Notes: generated from the sequence alone by a model not told the origin. A DNA stretch of 64,000 nt from Sulfobacillus sp. (GCA_027309085.1 DAIDDL010000008.1:1-64000); one strand, 5' to 3'; counted from the first letter of the stretch, positions 46,387 through 57,252 are shown. Numbers and translations: made by a program.

Positions 46387-47259
46387 ATGTGGGAAGATTA
46401 CTTGGAGCAGGCGACAGCGACGATCATGAACAAGTACCACAAGCGGCGGGCCCAGGCGAAAATCCGGCAGCAATTGCTTTCGGTCTGGGCGGAACAGGTC
46501 GGGGACGGTGGCGACACCTTTCAGGCTATGCAGACCGCGATGGCAGCACTGGGTGATCCCCGGGACATGGCGGTGAAGCTGGCTGAGCCCCTGCGCCAGC
46601 AAAGGGGATGGCTCTGGCTGGTTTCGGTGGCGCAGCTGCTGGCTGGCTTGGGACTTTTGGCCGCCTCTTTCCGGACGGACTCCCTGGCTGACATGGCGCT
46701 GGGCCGGGTCTTGACGGCCTGGGGTTTTTTCTCAACCAGTCTCAACAGTTTTCATCACAGCGGCCTCAAACAGAACATCCGGCTGGCAATGCGCAACTGG
46801 CGTTTCAGCCTGAGCCATATGGCCTGGGCCCAGGGCATTGTGGTTATGGCAACGGCGGCGGTCTCCGGGATACTGGCGGCGGTTCTGTGCTCTCTGCCCT
46901 GGGCAGTGGTGCCTAATACGGTCTTCCACCCGGTGGCGGTATCGGATTCTCTCGGGCTGGTATTGTTTGGCACCGCAGCGTGGGCCCCGTGGTGGCTCTT
47001 CCGCAAGCGCTTGCTGACCACTTTTCGGGAAATCACCTGGCAAATCTGGGCCGCATTGACAGCGACTGCCGTGTATACGGTGCTGTTGGTCTGGAACGGC
47101 AGTTTTGTTCCGCCGCCTCTGTTCAACTGGCAGCCTGAACTGTTCGTGTTGGGAAGTTTTGTTTCGTTTTTTGCATCACTGCGGATATTTGCGTTTTTTC
47201 TCAGCATCAAAGAACGCATTGAACCATGGAGCGATGACGAGATCCGCTCGGCTATCTAA
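46387..47259 (+). CDS. Multi-TM protein with permease-prefix-like N-terminus
   Basis: N-term helical region 'IRQQLLSVWAEQVGDGGDTFQAMQTAMAALGDPRDMAVKLAE' followed by TM helices. Confidence 0.7.
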   Translation: MWEDYLEQATATIMNKYHKRRAQAKIRQQLLSVWAEQVGDGGDTFQAMQTAMAALGDPRDMAVKLAEPLRQQRGWLWLVSVAQLLAGLGLLAASFRTDSLADMALGRVLTAWGFFSTSLNSFHHSGLKQNIRLAMRNWRFSLSHMAWAQGIVVMATAAVSGILAAVLCSLPWAVVPNTVFHPVAVSDSLGLVLFGTAAWAPWWLFRKRLLTTFREITWQIWAALTATAVYTVLLVWNGSFVPPPLFNWQPELFVLGSFVSFFASLRIFAFFLSIKERIEPWSDDEIRSAI

Positions 47260-47389
47260 GAGAGCTCAGAGCGGGTGGGTTGCTGCCGGAGCGCATTGCG
47301 GCCGGTGAGTGGGAGGCGGTCCTTGCAGTGCCGGAGGGCGCCTTTTTTTTAAGCCAATTCAGCCCGCATGGGCGGGAAGGGGGCCAGCA

Positions 47390-48265
47390 ATGGATCCGGT
47401 GGCAGTAGTGGGGGGAGGCCCTGCGGGCATCTCTTGCGCCATTTGGCTCAAGCGTCTGGGACTCGAGCCGGTCATATTTGACCGGGGGCGCCTGGGAGGG
47501 CAGCTTCACGATATTACCCTGCCGCTGCAAGACGTGCCGGGATTGGGGACGATTGCGGCGGGAGCGCTCGCAGCCAGGCTGGAAGAGCAGCTGCGGTCTT
47601 TGCACATACCCGTTAAGGAGGGCAAGGAGGCCGTGTCCTTCGACTCTGGCAGCAGCACTTTGGGCTGCAAGGACGGCACGTCCTATCCGGTGAGTGCGGT
47701 CGCCTATGCACCGGGACTCAGAACCCGGCAGCTGGCCGTACCTGGCCGGGAGGAGATCACGCGGCTGTCCACCTCGGACTTGATAAGGGAGCGGATAGAT
47801 GGGCTGATTGTGGTGGTGGGCGGCGGGGACCGGGCGTTTGAGGCCGCAATCCGCCTGACCGACGCAGGCCAGTCTGTGATCCTCGTCCACCGGCGGGCGC
47901 ATTTTAGGGCCCGCCCGGATTTTCAGACCCAGGCCGAGAGGCGCCGGTTTCCGGTTTATGTGAATGCCACCGTACGCTCGGTGAGAGCGGGAGCCCAGGG
48001 GATTGAAGTGACCATCGAGCGCGGGGGGCGGCAGCAACGGGTGGCGGCTCGGTGCGTGCTGGCCCGCATCGGCATGGAGCCCGATATCCAGCCGGGTCTG
48101 TGTCCCGAAGCCCTGTCGGACGTCGTCCCTCTGTGGACGCCTGTGGGCATTCGGGTCTTGGGCGATGCGGTCTCCCCGGTTCCCTTCCGGTCCATTGCCA
48201 CGGCGTTTGGGTCCGGCATGGTCGCAGCCAAGGAACTTGTCATGACTTTGTCCCGCACACCGTAG
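47390..48265 (+). CDS. FAD-dependent oxidoreductase, thioredoxin-reductase-like without CxxC
   Basis: 'VAVVGGGPAGISCAIWLKRLG', 'VVVGGGDRAFEAAIRL', 'VLGDAV'; no CxxC found. Confidence 0.85.
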   Translation: MDPVAVVGGGPAGISCAIWLKRLGLEPVIFDRGRLGGQLHDITLPLQDVPGLGTIAAGALAARLEEQLRSLHIPVKEGKEAVSFDSGSSTLGCKDGTSYPVSAVAYAPGLRTRQLAVPGREEITRLSTSDLIRERIDGLIVVVGGGDRAFEAAIRLTDAGQSVILVHRRAHFRARPDFQTQAERRRFPVYVNATVRSVRAGAQGIEVTIERGGRQQRVAARCVLARIGMEPDIQPGLCPEALSDVVPLWTPVGIRVLGDAVSPVPFRSIATAFGSGMVAAKELVMTLSRTP

Positions 48266-48295
48266 AATAGAAAGTAAGAAAGGGAGGGGCAGGAC

Positions 48296-48844
48296 ATGGT
48301 GGACGACATTATTGCCCAAGGGCTGGACGTGCTGTTTGTCGGCTATAATCCTGGGATATACTCGGACCGGGCCCGCCACCACTTCGCCGGGCCCGGCAAT
48401 CTGTTTTGGGCTCTGCTGGCGGACAGCGGCCTCACGCCCTGGCGCTTGGCCCCAGATGAGGACCGGACGCTTCTGGTGTTTGGTCTCGGCATTACCAACA
48501 TCGTCAGCCGCGTCACACCGGGGTCGGCGGACTTAACTCCCCAGGACCTCGCTGAGGGCGCCAAATGCCTGCAGCTGAAAATCCAGCGCCATGCGCCCCG
48601 CCTGGTCTGCTTTCTCGGCAAAGACATCTACCGCAGCGCCCAGGGACTCAAGCCGGCGGCCAAGGTGTCCTGGGGATACCAGGGACCGGGCCAGTTTGTC
48701 GCCCCGAACCCTTCCAGACGGTCCACCCTGGCTTACGGCATGCGGCTCCAGTACTTCCGGGCTCTGGCCAACCTTATACGGTACGGGCCGGATCCTCATG
48801 CGTTTCATACAGGACCGCAAAGTGCTGGTGCTCAGCAGGGCTGA
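48296..48844 (+). CDS. mug: Mismatch-specific uracil/thymine-DNA glycosylase
   Basis: 'VLFVGYNPGIYSDRARHHFAGPGNLFWALLADSGL', 'GLGITNIVSR', 'PNPS' motifs. Confidence 0.88.
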   Translation: MVDDIIAQGLDVLFVGYNPGIYSDRARHHFAGPGNLFWALLADSGLTPWRLAPDEDRTLLVFGLGITNIVSRVTPGSADLTPQDLAEGAKCLQLKIQRHAPRLVCFLGKDIYRSAQGLKPAAKVSWGYQGPGQFVAPNPSRRSTLAYGMRLQYFRALANLIRYGPDPHAFHTGPQSAGAQQG

Positions 48845-50255
48845 TGCGCTTGCTGGTAGCCAGGCTGACAATCATGAATACGGCGCCGTTGAGAATCAGG
48901 GCGGCGAATCCGGCGTTCATGCCTCCCACCACCCCGTGCCCGGTCAGGAGCAGGGCCGCGTCGGCCGCCCAACCGGCAACCATGCCCCAGAAGGCGCCAT
49001 ACTTGGTGGCTCCCCGCCAGAAGAGTCCGCCGATGACAATGGCGGGAAAGAGCTGGGCAATGAAATCATAGGCCACCAGCAAAATCGCCACAAGCAGAGA
49101 TGGGGCCCCGAGCGCCAGAAACAGGGCCAGGAATGTTAACGGAAACACCAGCAGCTTAGTGGCCCGGTAGATGCGCGCGTCGCTCTGGGGGCGGTGCTCC
49201 GCCCAGACGTTTTTGGCGAGGAGAGACGCCGAGGTCATGATGATGGGACCTGCCGGCACCAGGGCTGCAAAGATGGCGGCCACCACGAAGAATGCGAAGA
49301 ACGGGGTGGAAAAGAGGCGGCGGGCTAAGATGACGATGACGTCGTTGCCGTTTTGATGGGTGCCGAGTACGAGCAGCGCGCCGAATCCGACAATAATCAC
49401 CGCGACCTTGACCAGCTGGTACACAGGCATGAATACGGCCTGGATCTTCAGCGAGCGCGGGCTGCGCGCGGTATACGCCACCCCAAACCATTGCGGCCAC
49501 ATCCACTGTCCCATTCCCGTCATGAGCACGGTGGTCACCAGCCAGAGCAGCCCGAAGTTTTTGGTTTTTCCGGGAAGGGTCATCACTGGCCCCAGATCCT
49601 TGCCAAAGGCGCGGAACATCGGGCCAAACCCGTGAAATTCATGATACGGAAACACAAGGAACAGGGCTCCGAGCGCCACGATCATGAACACGTCTTTCAC
49701 TACAGACTGCCAGGCATTGCCCCGGATGCCGCCCACGTAAACAGCCGTCGCCAGCACAAAAAATCCTAGGATGTCCGACCACATCACTGACAGGCGGCTG
49801 TGGCTGATCACGTGGAAAATGGCTCCCAGCCCGGTGATGTTCAGGTCAATATAGGCGATCATGATGATGGCCGTCGTGAGGGCCACAAACATTCCCAAGG
49901 CCCGGGACTGATAGCGCCCGGCCACGAAGTCGGCCTGGGTGACGTAGCGGAAACGCTTGCCGAGGATCCAGATCAGGGGCAATATCATGAACCCCAGGGA
50001 ATATGCCACGTCATTGAGGGCGACGTTGTAGAATACCGGCCCGCCTTTGGCGTAGGCATATCCCGCCAGACCCTGGAAGGTGAATGCGGTGTAGATTTCT
50101 GTGCCAAGCAGGAACCACACGAGCCACGGGCCCATGTTGCGGCGGTTGACGAGCCACCCGGCCAGTGAGGAGCGTGATTCCCGGGCCCCTGACGCCATGC
50201 CGAGCACAGTGAGCAGGGCGACCCCAATGACGGCCGCGGCAATGACAATACCCAC
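48774..50255 (-). CDS. Sodium:solute symporter (SSS family)
   Basis: ~13 TM; 'YTAFTFQGLAGYAYAKGGPVFYN', 'GGIRGNAWQSVVKDVFM'. Confidence 0.88.
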   Translation of the reverse strand: MGIVIAAAVIGVALLTVLGMASGARESRSSLAGWLVNRRNMGPWLVWFLLGTEIYTAFTFQGLAGYAYAKGGPVFYNVALNDVAYSLGFMILPLIWILGKRFRYVTQADFVAGRYQSRALGMFVALTTAIIMIAYIDLNITGLGAIFHVISHSRLSVMWSDILGFFVLATAVYVGGIRGNAWQSVVKDVFMIVALGALFLVFPYHEFHGFGPMFRAFGKDLGPVMTLPGKTKNFGLLWLVTTVLMTGMGQWMWPQWFGVAYTARSPRSLKIQAVFMPVYQLVKVAVIIVGFGALLVLGTHQNGNDVIVILARRLFSTPFFAFFVVAAIFAALVPAGPIIMTSASLLAKNVWAEHRPQSDARIYRATKLLVFPLTFLALFLALGAPSLLVAILLVAYDFIAQLFPAIVIGGLFWRGATKYGAFWGMVAGWAADAALLLTGHGVVGGMNAGFAALILNGAVFMIVSLATSKRISPAEHQHFAVLYETHEDPARTV

Positions 50256-50258
50256 GCG

Positions 50259-50474
50259 TTATTCATCTCCCTTGGGATTTTGGGCTCGATCGGTCAGATA
50301 CAGAGTCCCCAGGATAACCGGGGTCAGCACGGGCACCAAGGCATACCAGAAGATGATGGCGGGCATACCCAAGATAAAGGGATAGACCCGGTTGAAGTAA
50401 ATGACTGGGCCCAACAGGTAGAGCCCCGCCACCAGACCTACGCCTACCAGCCAGTTTCTCATGGCTGTGCGCAC
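50259..50474 (-). CDS. DUF3311-type small membrane protein, symporter partner
   Basis: 'YPFILGMPAIIFWYALVPVLTPVILGTLYLTDR'; GTG start with GGGAGG RBS; coupled to symporter. Confidence 0.75.
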   Translation of the reverse strand: MRTAMRNWLVGVGLVAGLYLLGPVIYFNRVYPFILGMPAIIFWYALVPVLTPVILGTLYLTDRAQNPKGDE

Positions 50475-50524
50475 AGTAATCACCTCCCCGCCTCTATGGT
50501 TATGTGGCGGGGGCATGGCCCGTG

Positions 50525-51532
50525 TCAGGGGGTTATGGCAGACAGGCGGATAAATCCCTGGGAGGTTTGGAAAATGATGCCGGAGGGGCTTTGGCTGAAG
50601 AGGCCGGAGGACTGGGGCAGCGGGTGAAGGTGGCGGGTGCCCCACACCACCAGCTGGCCGGAAGGAGCGAGATTATTGATCACCAGGTGCTGGTCAGACA
50701 GGCCAATTTGCGGTTTGAGTCCCGTTTGCCACCGGTACCAGGAAATGCCGCGGGGGTTTTTAACGATCACCAGGTAGGCGGGCAAGGCCGTAGGCCGTCT
50801 CATCATGACGGCCAAGGTCTGCCCATAGGAGAGAGCATCCACCATCTGCGGCCAGCGGCTGGGACGGACCGTGGCGACAGGGCTGGGGATTCCGGTCTGG
50901 AGGTTTTCCATGGTGATGCGTCCCCCATCATCGTAGACAAAGTCCTGACCGCCGAAAACAAATGGGTGGTGGCCGGCATTGGCGGCTCCTGACAGCCTTC
51001 TGATGGGGTAGGGACTGTGCACCAGTATGGCAGAGCCAAAGACGGTGGTGTAGTCAAAATGGCTGTCTGGGGTGAAATAGGGAAGACTGGCGCCGGCCAT
51101 GAGGGTGCGGTGAAATTCCGGGGCGCTGAGCATCTCGATGGCGCCGCCGTCCTGCCAGGCCAGGCGCTGCCCGTTCGGGGAATAGATGAGGAAACCCACC
51201 GGGTTGGTGGGAGCGCCCGCCAGGTTGTCCTCTGACGCGCCGGCCAGCCAGCGGGCCTGCCCGTCATGGAGCACGTACGTGACGGCGCTGGTGCGCGTTA
51301 TGGGGAGGTACCAGTCCGTGCCCGCCAGGTGTCCTGCCGGAAGCTGCAGGGCTTGGGTGCGGTCTTGGGCGGCAGAGCCCACGGTCAATTCCTGGCTCTG
51401 TTTAGGAGCAAGGATGGGATCGGCTGTCGCCCATTGTGCCACCGGGGTGATGCGGTTTTTGTGAATGGCGGCGGCGGCAATGGCCACCGCCACGACCAGC
51501 ACGCCCAAAGCTGCCCACCATCTGCGTTTCAC
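50525..51532 (-). CDS. Membrane-anchored extracytoplasmic protein, beta-propeller-like
   Basis: GTG start with GAGGAGG RBS; N-terminal TM KRRWWAALGVLVVAVAIAAAAI. Confidence 0.65.
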   Translation of the reverse strand: MKRRWWAALGVLVVAVAIAAAAIHKNRITPVAQWATADPILAPKQSQELTVGSAAQDRTQALQLPAGHLAGTDWYLPITRTSAVTYVLHDGQARWLAGASEDNLAGAPTNPVGFLIYSPNGQRLAWQDGGAIEMLSAPEFHRTLMAGASLPYFTPDSHFDYTTVFGSAILVHSPYPIRRLSGAANAGHHPFVFGGQDFVYDDGGRITMENLQTGIPSPVATVRPSRWPQMVDALSYGQTLAVMMRRPTALPAYLVIVKNPRGISWYRWQTGLKPQIGLSDQHLVINNLAPSGQLVVWGTRHLHPLPQSSGLFSQSPSGIIFQTSQGFIRLSAITP

Positions 51533-51687
51533 AACATCCTCCTCGGTACCTTTGATTAGTGATAGAGTACCACATCCCGGCGGACTTGACTGCTTCCCTG
51601 GCTTCACCAAAGCAGGCGGACGCCCCTCATGACCACGGTCATAAGGGTGTCCTTTGGCGGGGGACCGGCCCGCGTGGTGTGGCGCCG

Positions 51688-52959
51688 CTAGAGGTAAGGA
51701 TCTTGGGGCAGCACAACCGATATCAGGTGGGCCATGCCGCGCATAATCTGGAGCCGGCTCTCGCTCCAGCTGTACGGGCCCATATAGTCCGCCCCTATCA
51801 CGGCCCACACGGGGTTGCCCACAGGGAAAATGGCTATGGACTCCGGGGAGCTCAGAGATTTCATGACAGGGCCCTGCAATTCCCAGGGGGAGTCGCTGGT
51901 TTTCTGCAAGATGACAGCCGCTTTCTCCTGAAATGCGTTTACGGCAAAGGTTGGCGGGTCCCAAGGAATGCTATCCTGATAGGAGTGGCCGAGACTGAAC
52001 ACGGGAGCCAGGCCGCCGTCTGTGGCCCTCAGAAAAGTCATGGCGGTGGGCTGCAGAATTTTAAAGGCCGTCGCCATGACTGTCATGAGCTGTTCATGGG
52101 GGGATGCATTGCTCGTCGCCATATTTTCAATCATTAAGGACCAGTGCAGGCGGAAAGGATCCAAAGCATCCAAGGCCTGCGAGGACGATTCCAGGAGTTC
52201 ACTTTGCCGGGTCTGTATCTCCTCAATGACGTGTCCGGGTGCTGAAACCATCCGGTTCCAGGCGCTGGGCCGGGCGAAATAGTAGCCCTGGCCAATTTCC
52301 ACCCCCAGGTCAATGCATGTCAGCAACTCCTCCCGGGTTTCAATGCCTTCCGCAATGAGTTGAAAGCCCAGGAACTTGGCCATGTGGCTCACCGAGGCAA
52401 TGAGGTTGCGCTTGACCGGATACATGTGGCATTCGGCGATAATGGACCGGTCCAGCTTTACGAAATTGGGACGCACCGCCACCAGTTTTTCGAGGCCCGA
52501 GTATCCCGTGCCAAAGTCATCCAGGGCGATGGTGCCGCCCTGATTCCGAAACCCCTGGACCACGGGCTCAATCACGCTCCCGAGCCAGTTTCCGCGTTCG
52601 GTGATTTCAATCACCACGGATCCGGGACGGGTGGCCCGCACCGTATCCTGGATGTCGGCATTGGTCAGCGAATCGGGGTGCAGGTTGATGAACAGGGGGA
52701 AGGAAGGGGCATAGTCACGCAGGAAGCGGGCAATATGCTTGATGATGAGCCGGTCTACGCGGACCGCATGGCCCTGGACGCTGGCCTGGTGGAAAAATGA
52801 TTCCACGGCCAAAGGATGCTGATTCCGGTCGACGGGCCGCGTCAACACTTCGAACCCTACAGGATGGCCGCTGGATAGGGCTAGCAGAGGCTGAAATGCC
52901 AGGTGAAAATGCGGATCGGTGTTGAGCCACTCTGAAATATCCAGAACGTGTATGGACAT
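51688..52959 (-). CDS. EAL-domain c-di-GMP phosphodiesterase with C-terminal GAF-like domain
   Basis: 'GFEVLTR' (ExL), 'LFINLHPDSL', 'VIEITERG', 'IALDDFGTGYSGL', 'VKLDRSII', 'IAEGIETREEL', 'GQGYYFARP'. Confidence 0.92.
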   Translation of the reverse strand: MSIHVLDISEWLNTDPHFHLAFQPLLALSSGHPVGFEVLTRPVDRNQHPLAVESFFHQASVQGHAVRVDRLIIKHIARFLRDYAPSFPLFINLHPDSLTNADIQDTVRATRPGSVVIEITERGNWLGSVIEPVVQGFRNQGGTIALDDFGTGYSGLEKLVAVRPNFVKLDRSIIAECHMYPVKRNLIASVSHMAKFLGFQLIAEGIETREELLTCIDLGVEIGQGYYFARPSAWNRMVSAPGHVIEEIQTRQSELLESSSQALDALDPFRLHWSLMIENMATSNASPHEQLMTVMATAFKILQPTAMTFLRATDGGLAPVFSLGHSYQDSIPWDPPTFAVNAFQEKAAVILQKTSDSPWELQGPVMKSLSSPESIAIFPVGNPVWAVIGADYMGPYSWSESRLQIMRGMAHLISVVLPQDPYL

Positions 52960-53120
52960 AGGTTGGTGTTCGTGGAAGACTCCACTCTCTCCTTGCTTCA
53001 GAATACAACATGCTTATTGTGCCAGGACTATTGCGGGTTTGTCCATTTTTTGTCGATATTTGTCCGGAGAATTGGAAGAAGTCGTGGCGAACGGTGTCCC
53101 GGTGCTGCGCCAGGGGGCAT

Positions 53121-53657
53121 TTAGGAGAGCCGGGCTAAAATCACCGGGATTATGTCATACAGGCTCTGCTTATCCCGCGATCCAGTTTTGAGAGCATGCA
53201 AGGTGGGCACGGCAATCGCGCCGAAAAGCGCGTAGGCCAGCCATTCTTTGTTGGCAGCGGGCTCGCGCCCGTGGATGTAGGTGGCGACCGGTTCCAGTAG
53301 CCGGCTCAGGAACTGCCCCACCAGTTGTTCCCGGGAGCGGTCCCGCCAGGCTTCGCTCAGGAACAGTCCGAGAAATTCCTGCTCGTCCCAGAAGAAGTCG
53401 ATCCACTGCCGGAGCAGGGTGTCGAGGGAGGCGCCTTGGCCCAGCACATCCGCCGTCAGAACTTGCAGATGGCCCGCCCGGGACTCTACTAGGGCAGTCC
53501 ATATCGCCTCTTTGGATGCAAAGTGGTAATACACCGATCCTTTGGCGACGTGTGAGCGCTGGGCAATGCTGTCCACGGTTGCCCTGTCGTATCCTTGCTC
53601 CGAAAACTCCTGCAGCGCCGCATGCAATATGGCATCACGCGCATTGGATCTGGCCAT
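53121..53657 (-). CDS. TetR-family regulator
   Basis: 'RDAILHAALQEFSEQGYDRATVDSIAQRSHVAKGSVYYHFASKEAIW'. Confidence 0.93.
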   Translation of the reverse strand: MARSNARDAILHAALQEFSEQGYDRATVDSIAQRSHVAKGSVYYHFASKEAIWTALVESRAGHLQVLTADVLGQGASLDTLLRQWIDFFWDEQEFLGLFLSEAWRDRSREQLVGQFLSRLLEPVATYIHGREPAANKEWLAYALFGAIAVPTLHALKTGSRDKQSLYDIIPVILARLS

Positions 53658-53852
53658 CCGCTTTTGAGCTCCTCTTGGGTGCTTTGCTGCCTATAACATA
53701 GACCTCTGGAGGCTGTTGGGCAAGTCTAGCCCAACAGGTCTGGCACTTTACAAAAGAGTTGCAGAGAAAGGCGTGGCCCGCTTGTTCTTTTGCCGTGTGT
53801 CAGGATAGGATAGACGGATGCAAGAGAAATGGGGAAGAGCGGAGGCGCTTTA

Positions 53853-56024
53853 ATGAAGACTTTGATTATGGCGGAAAAACCTTCGGTCGCCCGGGATTTG
53901 GCCCATGTGCTGCGGCCGCAGGCCAAAAAGGGGCCGGACAGCCTGGAATCATCCGATATGGTATTCACTTGGGCTCTGGGCCACCTGCTCTCTTTGCAGG
54001 ATGCCGACGGGTATGATCCCCGCTATAAAGTATGGCGTCTCGACGACCTGCCGATTATTCCCCCCGAGTTGAAATTCCGGACGCTGGCCAAAACCCAGGC
54101 GCATCTGAAGACCGTCGCGGCGCTGCTGAACCGGCCCGATATTGACCGCGTGGTCAATGCGTGTGACGCCGGGCGGGAGGGAGAGCTGATATTCCGGGAG
54201 ATCAGCCGCTACGCCAGTCTCAGCAAGCCGGTCATGCGGCTGTGGCTGTCGGAGACGACTCCTGACGCGGTGAGAAAGGCCTATGCCGGTATGGAGCCGC
54301 AAGCGGCGTATGACCACCTGGCCGAGGCGGCCTTTCTCCGCCAGGAGGCAGACTGGCTGGTCGGCATCAATGCCTCCCGGGTCTTTTCTGTCCGCCACCG
54401 CCAGCGGTTGAGCGTGGGCCGCGTGCAGACCCCGACTCTGGCGCTGCTCGTGTCTCGCGAGCGGGACATTGAGCAATTTGCTCCCCAGACATTCTACCAG
54501 CTGCAGGCCACCTTTGAGACGGTGGGGAAGGAACGGTACCGGGGTCTGTGGGTAATCATGGGAGAGGGCCGCACGGTGGAGCAGGACCGGTTCGGGACCA
54601 GGGAGGAGGCACAGGAGCACATTCACCCGCTGCCGCGCCAGGCGGTGGTGGCGGACGCCACGGAATCGGCGGAGCGGGTGCTGCCCCCCCTATTTCCCAA
54701 CCTCTCCGATGTGCAGCGCGAGGCCAACCGGATGTTTGGCCTGACCGCGACGAAGACCCTGGGAGTCTTGCAGGAACTCTATGAGAAGGGTTATGTCAGC
54801 TATCCGCGAACGGACAGCCGCCACTTGACAGAAAGCCTGGCGCAAGGGGTGGAGGCGCGTCTCGGCGCCCTGCAGTCGCAAGAGGCTTTTGGGCCGGCTG
54901 CGGGTCAGGCGCTGGCCCATCTCGGCCAATTTCACCGCTACGGCAAGCGTTACGTGGACAACACCAAAGTGAGCGACCACCATGCCATCATCGTGACCGC
55001 CAAGTCGCCTCCGGCGTCGCTGGCGGGTCCCGGCGAGCAGATTTACCGCCTCATCGCCCGCCGCTTTCTGGCCGCCTTCTTCCCCCCGGCCGTATTTGCG
55101 GTGCGGGAGGTGATATCCAAAGATCAACAGTTCCAGGACCTTTTCCGGTCGACTCACAAGACGAGGATCGAAGAAGGCTTCCAGGTGCTGTTCCCCCCCT
55201 CCAAGGAATCCTCAGAGGCGGGCGGCAGCGAGGATTTCCTGCCGGCTCTGCGCCGGGGCGATGTGGTGGACGTGGCCGGCTACACCGTGCACGAAGGGGT
55301 GACCAAGGCTCCCGCCAGGTATACGGAGGCAGCGCTGCTAGGCGCAATGGAAACCGCGGGCAGGAAACTCGATGACCCGGCTCTGAAAGATGTGATGAAA
55401 ACTGCCGGCTTGGGTACGCCGGCTACCCGGGCAGCCATTATTGAGCGCCTGATTACGGTGGGCTATGTCCAGAGACAGAAAAAGCTGCTGCTGCCCACGG
55501 ACAAAGGCAAGGCGCTGGTCGCCCTGGTGCCGGACCTGCTGACACAGGTGATGCTCACGGCCCAGTGGGAGGACAAGCTGAAGGCCGTGGAAGAAGGGAG
55601 GGCTCCCGGAGGCGATTTCCGGCAGGCGATCCACGGCTTTACCCGGGACATTGTGGACCAGGCGCGCACTGCGCCTGCCGCTGACTTTCCGGCCGCGGAG
55701 ATCCAGTCAGCGGGCGGCGGCTGTCCCTTGTGCGGGTCGCCGCTGAGGAGTTTCCCAAAGGGATACCGCTGCTCGAAACAAAAAGATCCCGCCTGCGCGT
55801 TTGTTTTGTGGACAACGATTGCCGGGAAGACGCTGACGCCCCTGCAAGTCGAGACCTTGCTGCAGAAGGGGCGGACCCGTGTGATGAGAGGGTTTAAGTC
55901 GAAGGCGGGCAAGCCGTTTCAAGCGGCCCTGGTACTGGAACAGGGAGCAGTCCGGTTTGATTTTGACGCAGCTTCTAAACCCGCCCCTAAAGCCACAAAG
56001 CCTCGGTCCAGGACCAGAAAATAG
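53853..56024 (+). CDS. topB: DNA topoisomerase III
   Basis: 'MKTLIMAEKPSVARDLAHVL', 'NACDAGREGELIFR', 'VGRVQTPTLALLVSRE', 'GYVSYPRTDSRHL'; C-terminal Zn-finger. Confidence 0.95.
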   Translation: MKTLIMAEKPSVARDLAHVLRPQAKKGPDSLESSDMVFTWALGHLLSLQDADGYDPRYKVWRLDDLPIIPPELKFRTLAKTQAHLKTVAALLNRPDIDRVVNACDAGREGELIFREISRYASLSKPVMRLWLSETTPDAVRKAYAGMEPQAAYDHLAEAAFLRQEADWLVGINASRVFSVRHRQRLSVGRVQTPTLALLVSRERDIEQFAPQTFYQLQATFETVGKERYRGLWVIMGEGRTVEQDRFGTREEAQEHIHPLPRQAVVADATESAERVLPPLFPNLSDVQREANRMFGLTATKTLGVLQELYEKGYVSYPRTDSRHLTESLAQGVEARLGALQSQEAFGPAAGQALAHLGQFHRYGKRYVDNTKVSDHHAIIVTAKSPPASLAGPGEQIYRLIARRFLAAFFPPAVFAVREVISKDQQFQDLFRSTHKTRIEEGFQVLFPPSKESSEAGGSEDFLPALRRGDVVDVAGYTVHEGVTKAPARYTEAALLGAMETAGRKLDDPALKDVMKTAGLGTPATRAAIIERLITVGYVQRQKKLLLPTDKGKALVALVPDLLTQVMLTAQWEDKLKAVEEGRAPGGDFRQAIHGFTRDIVDQARTAPAADFPAAEIQSAGGGCPLCGSPLRSFPKGYRCSKQKDPACAFVLWTTIAGKTLTPLQVETLLQKGRTRVMRGFKSKAGKPFQAALVLEQGAVRFDFDAASKPAPKATKPRSRTRK

Positions 56025-56154
56025 GGGGAGGGCCCTGGACAACGGTTCTAATGCCCTGTGCGCGGTCCCTTTTATGCGGCACCGTCTTCTAGGCCCGTTC
56101 AAGAGTGTGATACCATGAAAAGAGAACGGAAGGTATAGGGTAGACAGAAGGAGG

Positions 56155-57252
56155 ATGGGTATGCAGCGATTGGCCAGGGCCCGCGAGCGGGTCGGTTCAG
56201 AGCGGGCCGTGATGTTTTTGGCGCCGGGCGATGATTTCCGCTATCTGGTGTCATGGTCCCCGCTGGCGGATGAGCGGGTGACGTTCTTAGGGGTGTCCCA
56301 TGACCGTGTGGTGCTGGTGATAGCCTCGGTCAACGCCCAGGAAGCCCGCGAGCATCTGCACGGCACCGTGGAAATCTTGTCATTTTCGGACCAGGACGGG
56401 CCAGACGCGCTGATGCGTGAGGTCTTTGGCCCGATGGCGCAGGGCAGCTCGGCGCTGTACGTCTCGGATGATGCCCGTTTCGACCATGTGGAGCGCTTGA
56501 AGAGTGCTTGTCATTCGCCTGTGCCCATGGCTGCCGCCTCCACGCTGATGGCGCCCTGGCGCATGGCGAAAGACCCGGATGAAGTCGAGAAGCTGATGGC
56601 ATGCCAGGCGATTAATGACCGGGGAATGGCAAAGGGTCTCGAAAGCATCCGTGTAGGGATGACGGAGATGGAACTGCAGGACATTATCCGGCGGGCCTTT
56701 ATGGCTAACGGGGCAGACCGGGAGGCGTTTATCATTGTCGCCGCCGGATCGCACAGCGCCATGCCGCACCACACCTCAGACCAAACGGTGATAGCGGAGG
56801 GGCCGGTGCTGTTGGATATCGGCTGCTACAAAGATGGCTACGCATCGGATATGACCCGGGTGGCTTATGTGGGCACCCCGCCAGACGAGTTCACGCATGT
56901 GCACCACATCGTCAACCGCGCCGTCGAGGCTGCCCAGGCCCAGGCACGGGCGGGGCAGGAAGCTCAGGTCATCGACCATGCGGCCCGCCGCGTGATTGAG
57001 GAAGCTGGCTACGGAACATACTTTGTGCACCGGACCGGGCACGGCATCGGCTTGTCCGTGCATGAACCCCCGTCTATCATGGAAGGCAACCCCGCCACCA
57101 TTCCGCTGCGCGCTGCCTTTTCGATTGAACCGGGGATTTACCTCCCCAAGCGTTTCGGAGTCCGGCTGGAAGAGGTTGTGATTGCGGGGGCTGGCGGGGC
57201 CGAAATTCTTTCCAAGATCCCGCGGGATATCTACCGGGTGCCCCTCGATTAA
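56155..57252 (+). CDS. M24-family Xaa-Pro aminopeptidase-like peptidase
   Basis: 'LLDIGCYKDGYASDMTRVAYVG', 'HRTGHGIGLSVHEPPSI', 'FSIEPGIYLP'. Confidence 0.92.
   Translation: MGMQRLARARERVGSERAVMFLAPGDDFRYLVSWSPLADERVTFLGVSHDRVVLVIASVNAQEAREHLHGTVEILSFSDQDGPDALMREVFGPMAQGSSALYVSDDARFDHVERLKSACHSPVPMAAASTLMAPWRMAKDPDEVEKLMACQAINDRGMAKGLESIRVGMTEMELQDIIRRAFMANGADREAFIIVAAGSHSAMPHHTSDQTVIAEGPVLLDIGCYKDGYASDMTRVAYVGTPPDEFTHVHHIVNRAVEAAQAQARAGQEAQVIDHAARRVIEEAGYGTYFVHRTGHGIGLSVHEPPSIMEGNPATIPLRAAFSIEPGIYLPKRFGVRLEEVVIAGAGGAEILSKIPRDIYRVPLD

Noticed and set aside
47252-48382. 376-aa minus-strand ORF
   Set aside because: Shadow of the FAD oxidoreductase gene; low-complexity Arg/His/Pro composition and no RBS/domain signal.
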